Below, piece after piece: positions 40,635 to 49,093 of a stretch of 64,000 nucleotides of DNA. Numbering within the stretch: the stretch's first letter is position 1; each line of letters opens with the position of its first letter. The DNA comes from Massilia endophytica (GTDB lineage Bacteria; Pseudomonadota; Gammaproteobacteria; Burkholderiales; Burkholderiaceae_D), in NCBI RefSeq assembly GCF_021165955.1, contig NZ_CP088952.1:2542001-2606000 (forward strand), in the 5' to 3' direction. A program made the translations under genes and the position numbers. Under the pieces are notes generated by a model. It searched no databases. It was not told where the DNA came from and was given only the letters and a program-made list of their open reading frames with translations.

Positions 40635-41819
40635 ATGAACCAGCCGAACCAGCGCCTTTACTTCCTGGACTGGATACGCATCTGCGCATTCTTCGTCCTG
40701 ATTCTCTACCACACCGGCATGTACTACGTTACCTGGGACTGGCACGTGAAGAGTCCCTTCGCCAGCCACGCCATCGAGCCTCTGATGATGCTTTCCTCGC
40801 CGTGGCGCCTGAGCCTTCTCTTCCTCGTGGCGGGCGTGGCTTCCGCCTTCCTGATGCAGAAGCTGGCGACTGGCCGCTTCCTGCGCGAACGCAGCAAGCG
40901 CCTGCTGCTGCCCCTGCTCTTCGGCATGCTCGTGATCGTGCCGCCGCAGCCTTACTACGAGGTGGTCGAGCAGGTCGGCTATACGGGCAGCTATCTCGAT
41001 TTCATGGGCCTCTACGTGAAGGCCTACCACGGATTCTGCGACAAGGACGGCTGCCTCGACCTGCCAACCTGGAATCACCTGTGGTTCGTGGCCTACCTGT
41101 GGGTGTACACGATGGTGCTCGGCCTGATCGCAGTTGTCGCCGGCGCGGAACGCATCAAGGCGGCTTCGAACTGGCTGGCGCGCCAGCTGCGCGGCTGGAA
41201 AATGATCGTGCTGCCCGCGCTCTTCCTTGCGCTGGTCCGCATCGCCCTGCGCAGCCGCTTCCCGAACGCGGGAGGCCTGGTGGACGACTGGTTCAACCAC
41301 GCGACCTATCTGCCCATCTTCCTGGCGGGCGTGCTGCTGGCGACCCAGCGGGAATTCTGGCAGGAGGCGGAAGAGAAGCGTTTCGCCGCGCTCGGGATTG
41401 CGCTAGCCTGCTGGGCTTCCATTGTGGTCGTCGATGCGATGCCGAACGTATCGTCCGGCTGGACGCCCTTCTTCCGCTGCGTGTACACCAGCTGCCAGTG
41501 GTGCGCGATTCTTGCGGTGTGCGGTTTCGGCCACCGCCACCTGAACTTCGACAGCGCCAAGCGCCGCTACCTCACCGAGGCGGTGTTCCCGGTGTATATC
41601 CTGCACCAGACCCTGATCGTGGTCTTCGCCCACAACATGAAACCGGCGGGCCTGCCGCCGGTGACGGAGGGACTGGTGCTGATCGTGCTGACCTTCTGCG
41701 CCAGCTTCGGCATCTTCGAAATCGTGCGCCGGATTCCCGTGCTCCGGCCCTTCTTCGGGCTGGGACGGGAGGCGCAGCGCCCGCAGCTGGCCGCCGCCCC
41801 GCTGCGCGCGGCTAGTTGA
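40635..41819 (+). CDS. Acyltransferase family membrane protein (OpgC/MdoC-like)
   Basis: A 394-residue integral membrane protein with about ten helices. The start 'RLYFLDWIRICAFFVLILYHTGMYY' (outline) carries the acyltransferase-3 arginine and histidine pattern. Such enzymes O-acylate surface glycans; the OpgC branch succinylates periplasmic glucans. AAGAGGGGAAC precedes the ATG. It follows the LytTR regulator by 90 bases and may be its target (inference). Its stop overlaps that of the convergent GGDEF gene. Confidence 0.85.
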   Translation: MNQPNQRLYFLDWIRICAFFVLILYHTGMYYVTWDWHVKSPFASHAIEPLMMLSSPWRLSLLFLVAGVASAFLMQKLATGRFLRERSKRLLLPLLFGMLVIVPPQPYYEVVEQVGYTGSYLDFMGLYVKAYHGFCDKDGCLDLPTWNHLWFVAYLWVYTMVLGLIAVVAGAERIKAASNWLARQLRGWKMIVLPALFLALVRIALRSRFPNAGGLVDDWFNHATYLPIFLAGVLLATQREFWQEAEEKRFAALGIALACWASIVVVDAMPNVSSGWTPFFRCVYTSCQWCAILAVCGFGHRHLNFDSAKRRYLTEAVFPVYILHQTLIVVFAHNMKPAGLPPVTEGLVLIVLTFCASFGIFEIVRRIPVLRPFFGLGREAQRPQLAAAPLRAAS

Positions 41820-42741
41820 GCACCTTGCGGCTGCGCTTGGCGCGGTACATCTCGGCATCGGCCATGGCGAAGGCCTCGTCCAGATCGTAGCCCGCCTTGC
41901 GCAGGGCCATGCCGAGCGATGCCCGCACATCGTAGGCCGCCAGGGTTTCCTGCACCCGCATCAGCAGGGTCTGGGCGTCGAAGTAGTCGCACTCCACCAT
42001 CAGCATGCCGAATTCGTCGCCGCCCAGGCGTGCCACCACATCGCAGGCGCGGGTGACTGCCTGCAGGGCCTTCCCGGCCCGCATCAGCAGCGCGTCGCCT
42101 GCCGCCTGGCCCTGCGTATCGTTGGTGAACTTCAGGTCGTCCAGGTCGATGGAAACCAGGCAGGCCGAGTGGCCATAGCGGCTGCAGCGCTCTTCCTCGC
42201 GCTGCAGCAGCATTTCCCAGCCGCGCCGGTTGTACAGGCCCGTGAGCGCATCGCGCGTGGCATCGAGTTCGGCGCGCTCGGCGCGGCGGGCCGCATCCGC
42301 CGCATTCAGCTCGGTGTTCAGCAGACTGCCCAGCAGATCGCCCAGCAAGGTGACCATTTCCAGCTGTTCGCGGATATCCGGCGGCTGGGGGTTGGGATCG
42401 AAGCCGCACAGGGTGCCGAACAAGGAGCCGTCCGTGCGGCGCAGGGGAATGCCGACATAGGCGCGCACACCAAGCTTGTTCACAAGTGGAGCATCGGCAT
42501 AGACGGGCAGCTTGGCGACGTCGGGCGCGATGTTCGGGCCCTGGTCCATCACCATGCGCGCGCAGAGCGAGTCGGACCAGCGCAGCACCTGTCCCGGACT
42601 CACGCCATAGCCCGCATCGTCCGCAAACAGCACGATCCAGTCATCCCCCTCGGTGCGGGTCACCATCCATAGTTTAAAGCCCAGGCGGCGGCGCAAAAAG
42701 GCCATGGTGGCCTGGGACGCGGCGGCGAAATCGTCGATCAT
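41812..42741 (-). CDS. Diguanylate cyclase with GAF sensor domain
   Basis: A 309-residue cytoplasmic protein with an N-terminal GAF domain (about 15-140, 'GVRAYVGIPLRRTDGSLFGTLCGFD' in outline) and a C-terminal GGDEF domain with an intact active site 'RLGGDEFGML'. An RxxD inhibitory site (RACD) lies exactly five residues before it, so product feedback is expected. It makes cyclic di-GMP from two GTP. The ATG at 42741 is chosen; the longer upstream frame belongs to the penicillin acylase region. It is monocistronic. Confidence 0.92.
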   Translation of the reverse strand: MIDDFAAASQATMAFLRRRLGFKLWMVTRTEGDDWIVLFADDAGYGVSPGQVLRWSDSLCARMVMDQGPNIAPDVAKLPVYADAPLVNKLGVRAYVGIPLRRTDGSLFGTLCGFDPNPQPPDIREQLEMVTLLGDLLGSLLNTELNAADAARRAERAELDATRDALTGLYNRRGWEMLLQREEERCSRYGHSACLVSIDLDDLKFTNDTQGQAAGDALLMRAGKALQAVTRACDVVARLGGDEFGMLMVECDYFDAQTLLMRVQETLAAYDVRASLGMALRKAGYDLDEAFAMADAEMYRAKRSRKVLN

Positions 42742-42809
42742 GCTTGCCTCATCTGTTCGTTTCGGGGTGCGGGCGCTGATGGCCATTATGCACCCAAAGG
42801 CAGCAGGAA

Positions 42810-45194
42810 TCAGTTGGAAAATACAAGGGTGTGGCGCGCCGCCCCCGGAAGGAGCGGCAGCGGCGTGCCGCGCACCCATTCCGCATGCCCGGCCAGGAAG
42901 AATGGCGAAAGCGGATGGCCGCTTTGCCCTCCCGGCATGTCGAACAGGCCCTGCTCTTCCTTGCCCGGCGACACAGTGAGCCGCTCGCTCTGGCCGAAGC
43001 CGCGGCCCGACACGCGCGGCATGTGCGAGTCGCCCGGGAGCTGGTCGGCCGGAGCACTCAGCCATTTGCGCAGGGCCGGAACGGCGTTCGCGATGGGGTG
43101 AGCGATGCCCGCCGTGTTGCGCTGGCCCCAGGTGGCCGCCGCCAGGGGAGCGCCATTCGGCCCCAGGTCGGCAATGGTCAGGTCGATGGCGGCCAGTTGG
43201 AAGTCCCTCCAGCTGGCGTAGCGCTTTGGCAGCCACGCGGCGGGCTGCTCATCCAGGAGACGCTCCACCACGGCCTGCCAGCGCCGGTTCGCGGCGGCGG
43301 CGTTGGCGCCCTCGCCCAGCTTGGCCAGTTCCGCGTTCGCCGCGCCGTACAGGAGTTCATAGACAGACCACATATAGGCGCGCGCGAAGCGGTAGGAGGC
43401 AGAATCCACGCTGGCGCGGCCGCCCCACTGCTCTCGCAGCAGCTTCGCCGCCTCCGCGCGGCGCGGCTGGCCTTCCAGCGCCTGCGCATCCAGCACGGCC
43501 AGCGCACGCTGGCGCCAGCCGTCGATGAAGAGCGCGCGGTCATCGAGCATCACGCCATAAACGCTGCGCTCCGTGCTGCGCGCGCCCAAGGCAAGCAGGG
43601 CATCCCTCGCCTGGCGGGTGCGTGCGCCGATATCGTAGCCGCCGTCGCCGAGCAGCTCCGCTCCGCTGCCCGCCAGTTGGCGGCTGTTGGCCGTATTGAG
43701 CTGGCCGCTGGCGGGATTGCGCACCACAGGCACCTGCGCAGGGGGCAGCGCGCCGGTCCAACCATCACCGGCGTCCTTAAGCGGGAAGGTGGATGCGACG
43801 CCGGGCCGCGCGCGCTGCGGCACGGGACCGGCGATAGTCCAGCCGATCTGGCCGGATGCGTCGCCCGCCACGAAGTTCTGCGCCGGGATACCGGAGCGCT
43901 GCGCAATCGACAGCGCCTCGTCCACGGAGTTGGCGTGTTCGAGGCCAGTCAGCTTCACATTCAGCAGCCCGGGTTCGTGTGCAATCCAGTGCACGGCGTA
44001 GCGGCCGGACAGCGACTCGCGGATCGGGCCGAGCGAGGTTTCGCTCACCTGCATGGTGTGCGCCGGTTCGCCTTTCACGAGAATGGTTTCCGCATGCCGC
44101 ACCGGCGTCTCCCAGCGGCCGTTCAGCTCCACGTGTCCCGGCCTGGACGGATCGCTGTTGGCCGGAATCAGGTCGAGATGGTCGCCGTAGCTGTTGGTGA
44201 AGCTCCAGGCCACGCGGCCGTTGCTGCCCACGACCACCACCGGCGCGCCGGGCAGGGTCACGCCCACCACGCGGCGGGTGCCGCCGCTGCCTTCCGGTAT
44301 CTGCAGCACCATGCGGTACCAAGTATTGGGGAGCTTGATCCCGAGATGCATGTCGTTGGCGACGATGGCGCCGCCCGTGGCGCTGCGGCTGCCCGCAATC
44401 GCCCAGTTGTTGCTGCCAACGGAACCCGCCCATGCGCTGGCTGCGACGGTATCGGGATCATGGGGAGCAGGTTCGCCCCACCACTCGGGAGCCGAATCCG
44501 GCAAGGGCGCCGGTGCGGCCGTGATGCCGTCCGCATCCAGCGGCGCATCCCAGCGCGAGGCCTCGGGCAGCAGGAAGGCCAGCTGCTCCGGCGTGCTGTG
44601 GTCGCGCAGCCAGCCGCGCGCCAGCTCACGGCCTTCCAGGCTGCCCTGAAGGTCGAAGTACATGGCCCAGATGACGAGCAGGGAATCGTCCGCCGACCAG
44701 GCGCGCGGCGCCATGCCGATCAGCGCATATTCGAAGGGACGCGTGCCCAGCGCATTGACGCCGTCGTTGACGCCTGCGGCATAACGCTGCAGCAGTTCGC
44801 GGCCGGCGGGATCGAGTGCGGCCAGCGCCCGGGCGGCGCGGGCGCGGAAACGGTGAAGACGGTGTGCGCGGTCCAGCGGCAAGGCCTTGGCTCCGAAGAG
44901 CTCCGCCAGTTCTCCTGCGGCGACGCGGCGCAGCAGGTCCATCTGGAAGAAGCGGTCCTGGGCATGCACGAAGCCCGTGGCATAGGCTACATCCAGCCTG
45001 TTGCCGCCCGCAACGGTGGGCACGCCCATGTCGTCGCGCTGCACGGTGACGCGGCCGTGCAGGCCCGCCGACGTCACCTTGCCATCAAGCTGGGCCAGGC
45101 TGCCGCGCAGGAAGAACCACAGGGCCAGCACGGCCAGCAGCAGGAGCGCCACAACGCCCACCGCGATTCTCTTGATCCAGCGCCCAGCCCCCAT
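42810..45194 (-). CDS. Penicillin acylase family protein
   Basis: A 794-residue Ntn-hydrolase precursor with an N-terminal signal anchor (about 8-30). The alpha-chain region has 'DDMGVPTVAGGNRLDVAYATGFVHAQDRFFQMDLLRR' (outline). The autocleavage site is at G260/S261 ('SVGSNNW'), so S261 becomes the nucleophile. N-acyl amides such as acyl-homoserine lactones are common substrates. AAGGGGG precedes the ATG. It is periplasmic by topology. Quorum quenching or peptide use are both possible. Confidence 0.92.
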   Translation of the reverse strand: MGAGRWIKRIAVGVVALLLLAVLALWFFLRGSLAQLDGKVTSAGLHGRVTVQRDDMGVPTVAGGNRLDVAYATGFVHAQDRFFQMDLLRRVAAGELAELFGAKALPLDRAHRLHRFRARAARALAALDPAGRELLQRYAAGVNDGVNALGTRPFEYALIGMAPRAWSADDSLLVIWAMYFDLQGSLEGRELARGWLRDHSTPEQLAFLLPEASRWDAPLDADGITAAPAPLPDSAPEWWGEPAPHDPDTVAASAWAGSVGSNNWAIAGSRSATGGAIVANDMHLGIKLPNTWYRMVLQIPEGSGGTRRVVGVTLPGAPVVVVGSNGRVAWSFTNSYGDHLDLIPANSDPSRPGHVELNGRWETPVRHAETILVKGEPAHTMQVSETSLGPIRESLSGRYAVHWIAHEPGLLNVKLTGLEHANSVDEALSIAQRSGIPAQNFVAGDASGQIGWTIAGPVPQRARPGVASTFPLKDAGDGWTGALPPAQVPVVRNPASGQLNTANSRQLAGSGAELLGDGGYDIGARTRQARDALLALGARSTERSVYGVMLDDRALFIDGWRQRALAVLDAQALEGQPRRAEAAKLLREQWGGRASVDSASYRFARAYMWSVYELLYGAANAELAKLGEGANAAAANRRWQAVVERLLDEQPAAWLPKRYASWRDFQLAAIDLTIADLGPNGAPLAAATWGQRNTAGIAHPIANAVPALRKWLSAPADQLPGDSHMPRVSGRGFGQSERLTVSPGKEEQGLFDMPGGQSGHPLSPFFLAGHAEWVRGTPLPLLPGAARHTLVFSN

Positions 45195-45270
45195 CCGCTT
45201 TCCCCCTTCGGTGATCTGAAGCGCAATCTTGCCAGAAATTCAAGGGGACGGCAGCAAAAAATGTGTAAGT

Positions 45271-46143
45271 TCAGCTGGTACTGTTCCAGCGCAAAGGCAA
45301 GGCCTGCGCGCGGCGCACGATGCGGCGCGGCTGGAAGCGCCATGAGCGCTGGTCTCCATCCACCAGCACCTGCGCCTCCCCGCTCAGCTGCAGCAGGCTG
45401 CCCTGCCCGAAATCCACGAACACGAGGCCCGCCTTCCCGTTCAGGAGCATATTCCCCAGGGTGCTGAAGAAGCGATTGCCTTCGTAGTCCGGCACGAGCA
45501 CGCTGCCGTCCGGGGAGAGCTGCACGAAGCCGGGCGCGCCGCCACGGTGCGAGACGTCCACCCGGCGTTCGCCTTCGTCGGAATAGGTGGCCACGAAGAA
45601 GGTGGCCGCGCCGGCAATGAGGGCGTGCGCTGCATCGTCCAGCGCCGGAAGCTCCTGCCTTTCGTCGGCGGCAGGGGCTGCGCTCACCTGCCGCAAGGTG
45701 ATGTACTGCGGGCAGTTGCCGAAGGATTCCGCCACCGACAGGTGCGCCGGCCCCTGCGCCGGGCGGTGCAGCGTGCCGTTCACCCGGTTGCGGCGGCGCG
45801 TGTGCAGCTCGATGCCGAGCAGGCCGATGGCGTCGCCGTCCTCCATTCCCGCATCCGCCGGATCCTGCGGCACGCGGGGCAAGGCCAGCGTGAGCGTTTC
45901 CGGATCGGGCGAATGGAGAAAGCCGGGCTGCCCCGCGCGCAGCGTCGCCCAGGGCATGCCTTGGGGATCGACCGCCCCCATGACCGCGAACGGCAGCTGG
46001 GCGAAAAAGTCGCGGTGCTGGTCGGGCATGTAGCGGCGGATCACCTTGCGGCCGATTTCGTCCATGCGCTGCTCGGCGCCGAGGGTGCGCTGCAGGGTGC
46101 GTTCGCCCTCGTGCCAGGGCGAGGGGGCGGCGACGGTATCCAT
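45271..46143 (-). CDS. Pyridoxamine 5'-phosphate oxidase-like flavin/heme-binding protein
   Basis: A 290-residue cytoplasmic protein with two split-barrel (PNPOx-like) halves: 'FFAQLPFAVMGAVDPQGMPWATL' (about 47-70) and 'GAATFFVATYSDEGERRVDVSHRGG'. These proteins bind FMN or F420-type cofactors and reduce small molecules. The ATG at 46143 lies two bases after the GST stop, so the two are co-transcribed and may work together in detoxification (inference). Confidence 0.85.
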   Translation of the reverse strand: MDTVAAPSPWHEGERTLQRTLGAEQRMDEIGRKVIRRYMPDQHRDFFAQLPFAVMGAVDPQGMPWATLRAGQPGFLHSPDPETLTLALPRVPQDPADAGMEDGDAIGLLGIELHTRRRNRVNGTLHRPAQGPAHLSVAESFGNCPQYITLRQVSAAPAADERQELPALDDAAHALIAGAATFFVATYSDEGERRVDVSHRGGAPGFVQLSPDGSVLVPDYEGNRFFSTLGNMLLNGKAGLVFVDFGQGSLLQLSGEAQVLVDGDQRSWRFQPRRIVRRAQALPLRWNSTS

Positions 46144-46145
46144 GG

Positions 46146-46754
46146 TCAGGCCGCCAGTCCGACGGGGGTGCGCACGAAGGGCACGAATCCCGGCAGCGCC
46201 TCCACGCGCGCCAGCCAGGCCTGCACGGCGGCATAGGGAGCCAGGTCCACGTTGCCTTCCGGCGCGCGGGCGATATAGCTGTACAGCGCCACATCGGCGA
46301 TGGTTGGCGCTGCGCCCGTGATCCAGCTGGCCGCCTTCAGCTGCGCCTCGATCAGGCCCAGGATGCGGTGGGCGCGCTCGATCATCGCCGTCGTATCGTC
46401 CTTGCGGCCGAAAAGCTGCACGATACGCGCGGCGGCCGGACCATGGGCGATCTCCCCTGCCGCCACCGACAACCAGCGCTGCACAGCCGCCGCACCGGCT
46501 GCATCCTCCGGCAGCCACTGCTGGCCGTAGCGCTTCGCCAGATAGACGAGGATCGCATTCGAATCGCCGATATGGCGGCCATCGTCCTCCAGCACTGGAA
46601 TCTGGCCGAAAGGATTCATGGCCAGGAACTCCGGCGACTTGTGCTCCGCCTTCGTGATATCGACCAGCTTCAGCTCGAACGCCAGGCCGAGCAGGCCGAG
46701 GAACAGATGCACACGGTGAGCGTGGCCGGACAGCGGATGGTAATAAAGCTTCAT
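46146..46754 (-). CDS. Glutathione S-transferase family protein
   Basis: A 202-residue cytoplasmic GST with the N-terminal thioredoxin-like domain ('MKLYYHPLSGHAHRVHLFLGLLGL' outline, glutathione loop 'PVLEDDGRHIGDSNAILVYLAKRYG') and an all-helical C-terminal domain. The active-site residue near the N-terminus would be the serine of 'PLSGH'. It is followed two bases on by the PNPOx-like gene. Confidence 0.9.
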   Translation of the reverse strand: MKLYYHPLSGHAHRVHLFLGLLGLAFELKLVDITKAEHKSPEFLAMNPFGQIPVLEDDGRHIGDSNAILVYLAKRYGQQWLPEDAAGAAAVQRWLSVAAGEIAHGPAAARIVQLFGRKDDTTAMIERAHRILGLIEAQLKAASWITGAAPTIADVALYSYIARAPEGNVDLAPYAAVQAWLARVEALPGFVPFVRTPVGLAA

Positions 46755-46850
46755 GGTGGCTCCTTGTTGTCAGAAACCACAGTTTGACCATACCGGCACA
46801 AAAATAGAATCACCGCCAAAAGCAATTCACCATTCCGCCCAGCGAAACAT

Positions 46851-46910
46851 TTCTTAAAGGGGACAGACCCCTTTAAGAAATATTGCTTAAAGGGGTCTGT
46901 CCCCTTTAAG
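46851..46910. repeat. Inverted pair of CTTAAAGGGG...CCCCTTTAAG hairpins, inside-out copy of the palindromic element
   Basis: Two 25-base units (46853-46877 and 46886-46910) are exact reverse complements of each other, and each is a hairpin with 10-bp arms. They carry the cores GGGGACAGACCCC (46859-46871) and GGGGTCTGTCCCC (46892-46904), the same 13-mers as at 10907 but in opposite order and 20 bases apart. The TAA stop of the phytase-like gene is inside the second unit. The strong stems could terminate transcription from either side. Confidence 0.9.
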
Positions 46911-48054
46911 GAATAACTTCGAAGAGGAGGAATTGGGTGACCTGGCGGGCGCTGAAGTTGTCGTCGGAGACGAAGACCAGGGTGTCGTGGCCGTTCGGCA
47001 GTTTGGGACCGAAACTGAAGCCTTCCACGTTGTCCAGCACTGGCAGGCGCAGCGTGTCGAAGTCGAGGACCAGGCGCTTGGCGGCGGGCGTGAAGCGTGC
47101 CCCCTGCAGCGAGTCCATATGCTGCACGTCCGTCGCGCTGCGCACGTCCATTTCGTAGAGGCGGACGTAGTTGCGGTATTTGCCGCTCGCGGCCTGCACT
47201 GCCGACCGTTCGAGCACCAGCACCGAGTGCGCGCCGTTTGCAACGATTTCCGATACGCCGTTGTCGGCCGCCTTGCCCAGGCCCGGCCGGTCTGGAATCG
47301 CTTCGATGGGATAGACATATTGCGCCAGAACGCGGCCGCTGCGGTCCATCTGCGTGATGCGGGACAGGCCGCCGTGCTCCGGCGTGGGAACGGGGCCATC
47401 CTGGTACAGCGGCGCCTCCATCGCCAGCCACAGGCTGCGCCCGTCCGGGGCGAAGCTGAGGCCTTCGAAAGAAAGATTGGTGCGCGCGCCGTGCTCCTGT
47501 CCCGGGCCGGCCAGGAACATCGCAGGCAGCTGAATCTCGCGGATAAAGCTGCCATCCGGCTTCGCCTGCCGCAGGAAGGGTTCCTGGATCAGGCGCCGGT
47601 CCCCTTCGCTGGCGTACCATACCGTGCCGTCCTGCGGATCGATGCGTACGGCTTCGATATCGGCCACCGTCTGGTGATGGATATTGTCTTTTGCGTCCGG
47701 ATAGGTGCTGCCGTCTTCCTGCCTGAAGAACCCCGAACCGGTGATCGTTACGGCGTCGAAGGAGGCGGCGCCGAAGCGCAGCTCCGCCTTGTAGAAGCGC
47801 GAGGGGTTGATGATGGAGCGGTCGTCGCTGGCGATGATCCAGCTGCCGGTGGACGCATCGTAGTCGAAGCCGGAGAGGCCGCCGACCGTGGTGCCGCCGA
47901 ATTGCTGCTTCAGGGGGATGCGCTGCTCGCCAATGAAACGCAGGCTGCCGACGCGGTGCGCGGGGTCTGTGGCGCCGGGCGCTGCGCAGCCGGCCAGCAG
48001 GCTGGCGAGGCAGACGGCGCCTGCCAGCGCGGTGAAACTCTTCATGGATGTCAT
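46906..48054 (-). CDS. Lipoprotein of the esterase-like/phytase-like family
   Basis: A 382-residue exported protein with a lipobox (LLAGC, cysteine at about 26) and a beta-propeller-like domain of the 'esterase-like activity of phytase' family: 'TVGGLSGFDYDASTGSWIIASDDRS', 'DIEAVRIDPQDGTVWYASEGDRR' and 'NVEGFSFGPKLPNGHDTLVFVSDDNF' (outlines). Its function is unproved; relatives may be phosphoesterases. The start is the ATG at 48054; 48045 is equally possible. The stop codon lies inside the palindromic repeat at 46886-46910, so the last codon was probably set by that insertion. Confidence 0.87.
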   Translation of the reverse strand: MTSMKSFTALAGAVCLASLLAGCAAPGATDPAHRVGSLRFIGEQRIPLKQQFGGTTVGGLSGFDYDASTGSWIIASDDRSIINPSRFYKAELRFGAASFDAVTITGSGFFRQEDGSTYPDAKDNIHHQTVADIEAVRIDPQDGTVWYASEGDRRLIQEPFLRQAKPDGSFIREIQLPAMFLAGPGQEHGARTNLSFEGLSFAPDGRSLWLAMEAPLYQDGPVPTPEHGGLSRITQMDRSGRVLAQYVYPIEAIPDRPGLGKAADNGVSEIVANGAHSVLVLERSAVQAASGKYRNYVRLYEMDVRSATDVQHMDSLQGARFTPAAKRLVLDFDTLRLPVLDNVEGFSFGPKLPNGHDTLVFVSDDNFSARQVTQFLLFEVIP

Positions 48055-48139
48055 TGGTGTCGGGTTCGGGTAAGCCACCGCTCCATGAGCGCGGCAGCTC
48101 GACATTATGCACGATGCGGCGGCAGGCCGCTTTTTTCCT

Positions 48140-49081
48140 TCAGTAGACTTCCTTCGCCGCCGCACGCACCGCCGAAAGCAGGAGATTGGCGCCGGGCGAC
48201 AGCAGATGGTCCTGCTGGCGGACGATGCCGAAGGCGTCCATCTTGAACGGCAGCTCGATCGGCAGAATGGACAGCACATTCAGCGACTGGTAGTAGCGCG
48301 CCACATCCACCGGCATCACGTGCAGGAAGTCCGTCTGCTGCAGCAAGGCCGTAATCAGCAGCAGCGCCGTGGTGTCGACCACGTTGGCGGGCGGCTCCAG
48401 CCCCGCGCGGCGGAACATCATGTCGCAGCGGTGGCGGAGGATGCTGCCCTGAGGCGGCAGAATCCACGGGTAGCCCGCGATCTCCTTCAGGTTCAGGCTC
48501 GCCTTGTCCATCAGCGGGTGGCCCACGCGCGCAACGGCACACGCGGGTTCCTCCGTCAGTTCTTCGTAAATGAGGCTGGAGCTGTTCTCGCGTTCCAGCA
48601 CCCGGCCGATCATGAAGTCCAGCGTGCCCCGCTCCAGCATGTCCAGCAGCGTGTTCGATGGCTCGAGGTGGACGCCGATGCGCAGCAGAGGCGCGGTCTG
48701 CTTGACGCGCGCAATGGCTTGCGGCAGCAGCGACATGGCGGGCGTCATGATCACGCCAACCTCCACCTGCCCCGCCAGGCCTGCCTTCAGGGCCAGCACG
48801 TCGTCGTGCGCTAGGGAGAGGCTGGTGAGGGCCATGCGGGCGTGGCGTATCATCGTTTCGCCGTACAGCGTGGGCTCCATGCCGCGCGGCAGGCGCTCGA
48901 AGAGCTTCACGTCCAGCATCTCTTCGAGGTCCCGGATCTGCTTCGAGGCGGCGGGCTGCGTCATGTGCAGCGCTTCGGCCGCGCGGTGGACGTTCCGGTG
49001 TTCGTCCAGCGCGATCAGCAGCAGCAGGTGGCGTGTCTTGAGGCGGGCCCGCAGGAACCAGTTGGGATTGAGTGTCTCCAT
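48140..49081 (-). CDS. LysR-family regulator (GbpR-like) of the arabinose locus
   Basis: A 313-residue LysR regulator: N-terminal winged helix ('FLRARLKTRHLLLLIALDEHRNVHRAAEALHMTQPAASKQIRDLEEML' outline) and a substrate domain (about 95-305). Among LysR proteins it resembles GbpR-like regulators linked to sugar ABC transporters. It starts 12 bases after the GH43 stop and is the last gene of the leftward arabinose locus. A role as its activator is likely (inference). Confidence 0.88.
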   Translation of the reverse strand: METLNPNWFLRARLKTRHLLLLIALDEHRNVHRAAEALHMTQPAASKQIRDLEEMLDVKLFERLPRGMEPTLYGETMIRHARMALTSLSLAHDDVLALKAGLAGQVEVGVIMTPAMSLLPQAIARVKQTAPLLRIGVHLEPSNTLLDMLERGTLDFMIGRVLERENSSSLIYEELTEEPACAVARVGHPLMDKASLNLKEIAGYPWILPPQGSILRHRCDMMFRRAGLEPPANVVDTTALLLITALLQQTDFLHVMPVDVARYYQSLNVLSILPIELPFKMDAFGIVRQQDHLLSPGANLLLSAVRAAAKEVY

Positions 49082-49093
49082 CGGCAGATCATA

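Noticed and set aside
46851..46910. CRISPR-like or tandem repeat
   Set aside because: Only two units, inverted rather than direct, and no cas genes; they match the palindromic element family.
47963..47975. Another copy of the GGGGTCTGT core
   Set aside because: Only half of the core is present and no second arm or GAAC centre follows; likely chance.
48140..49081. LysR gene as a divergent regulator with its own control region
   Set aside because: It is codirectional with the cluster and only 12 bases from the GH43 gene, so it is the last gene of the transcript.
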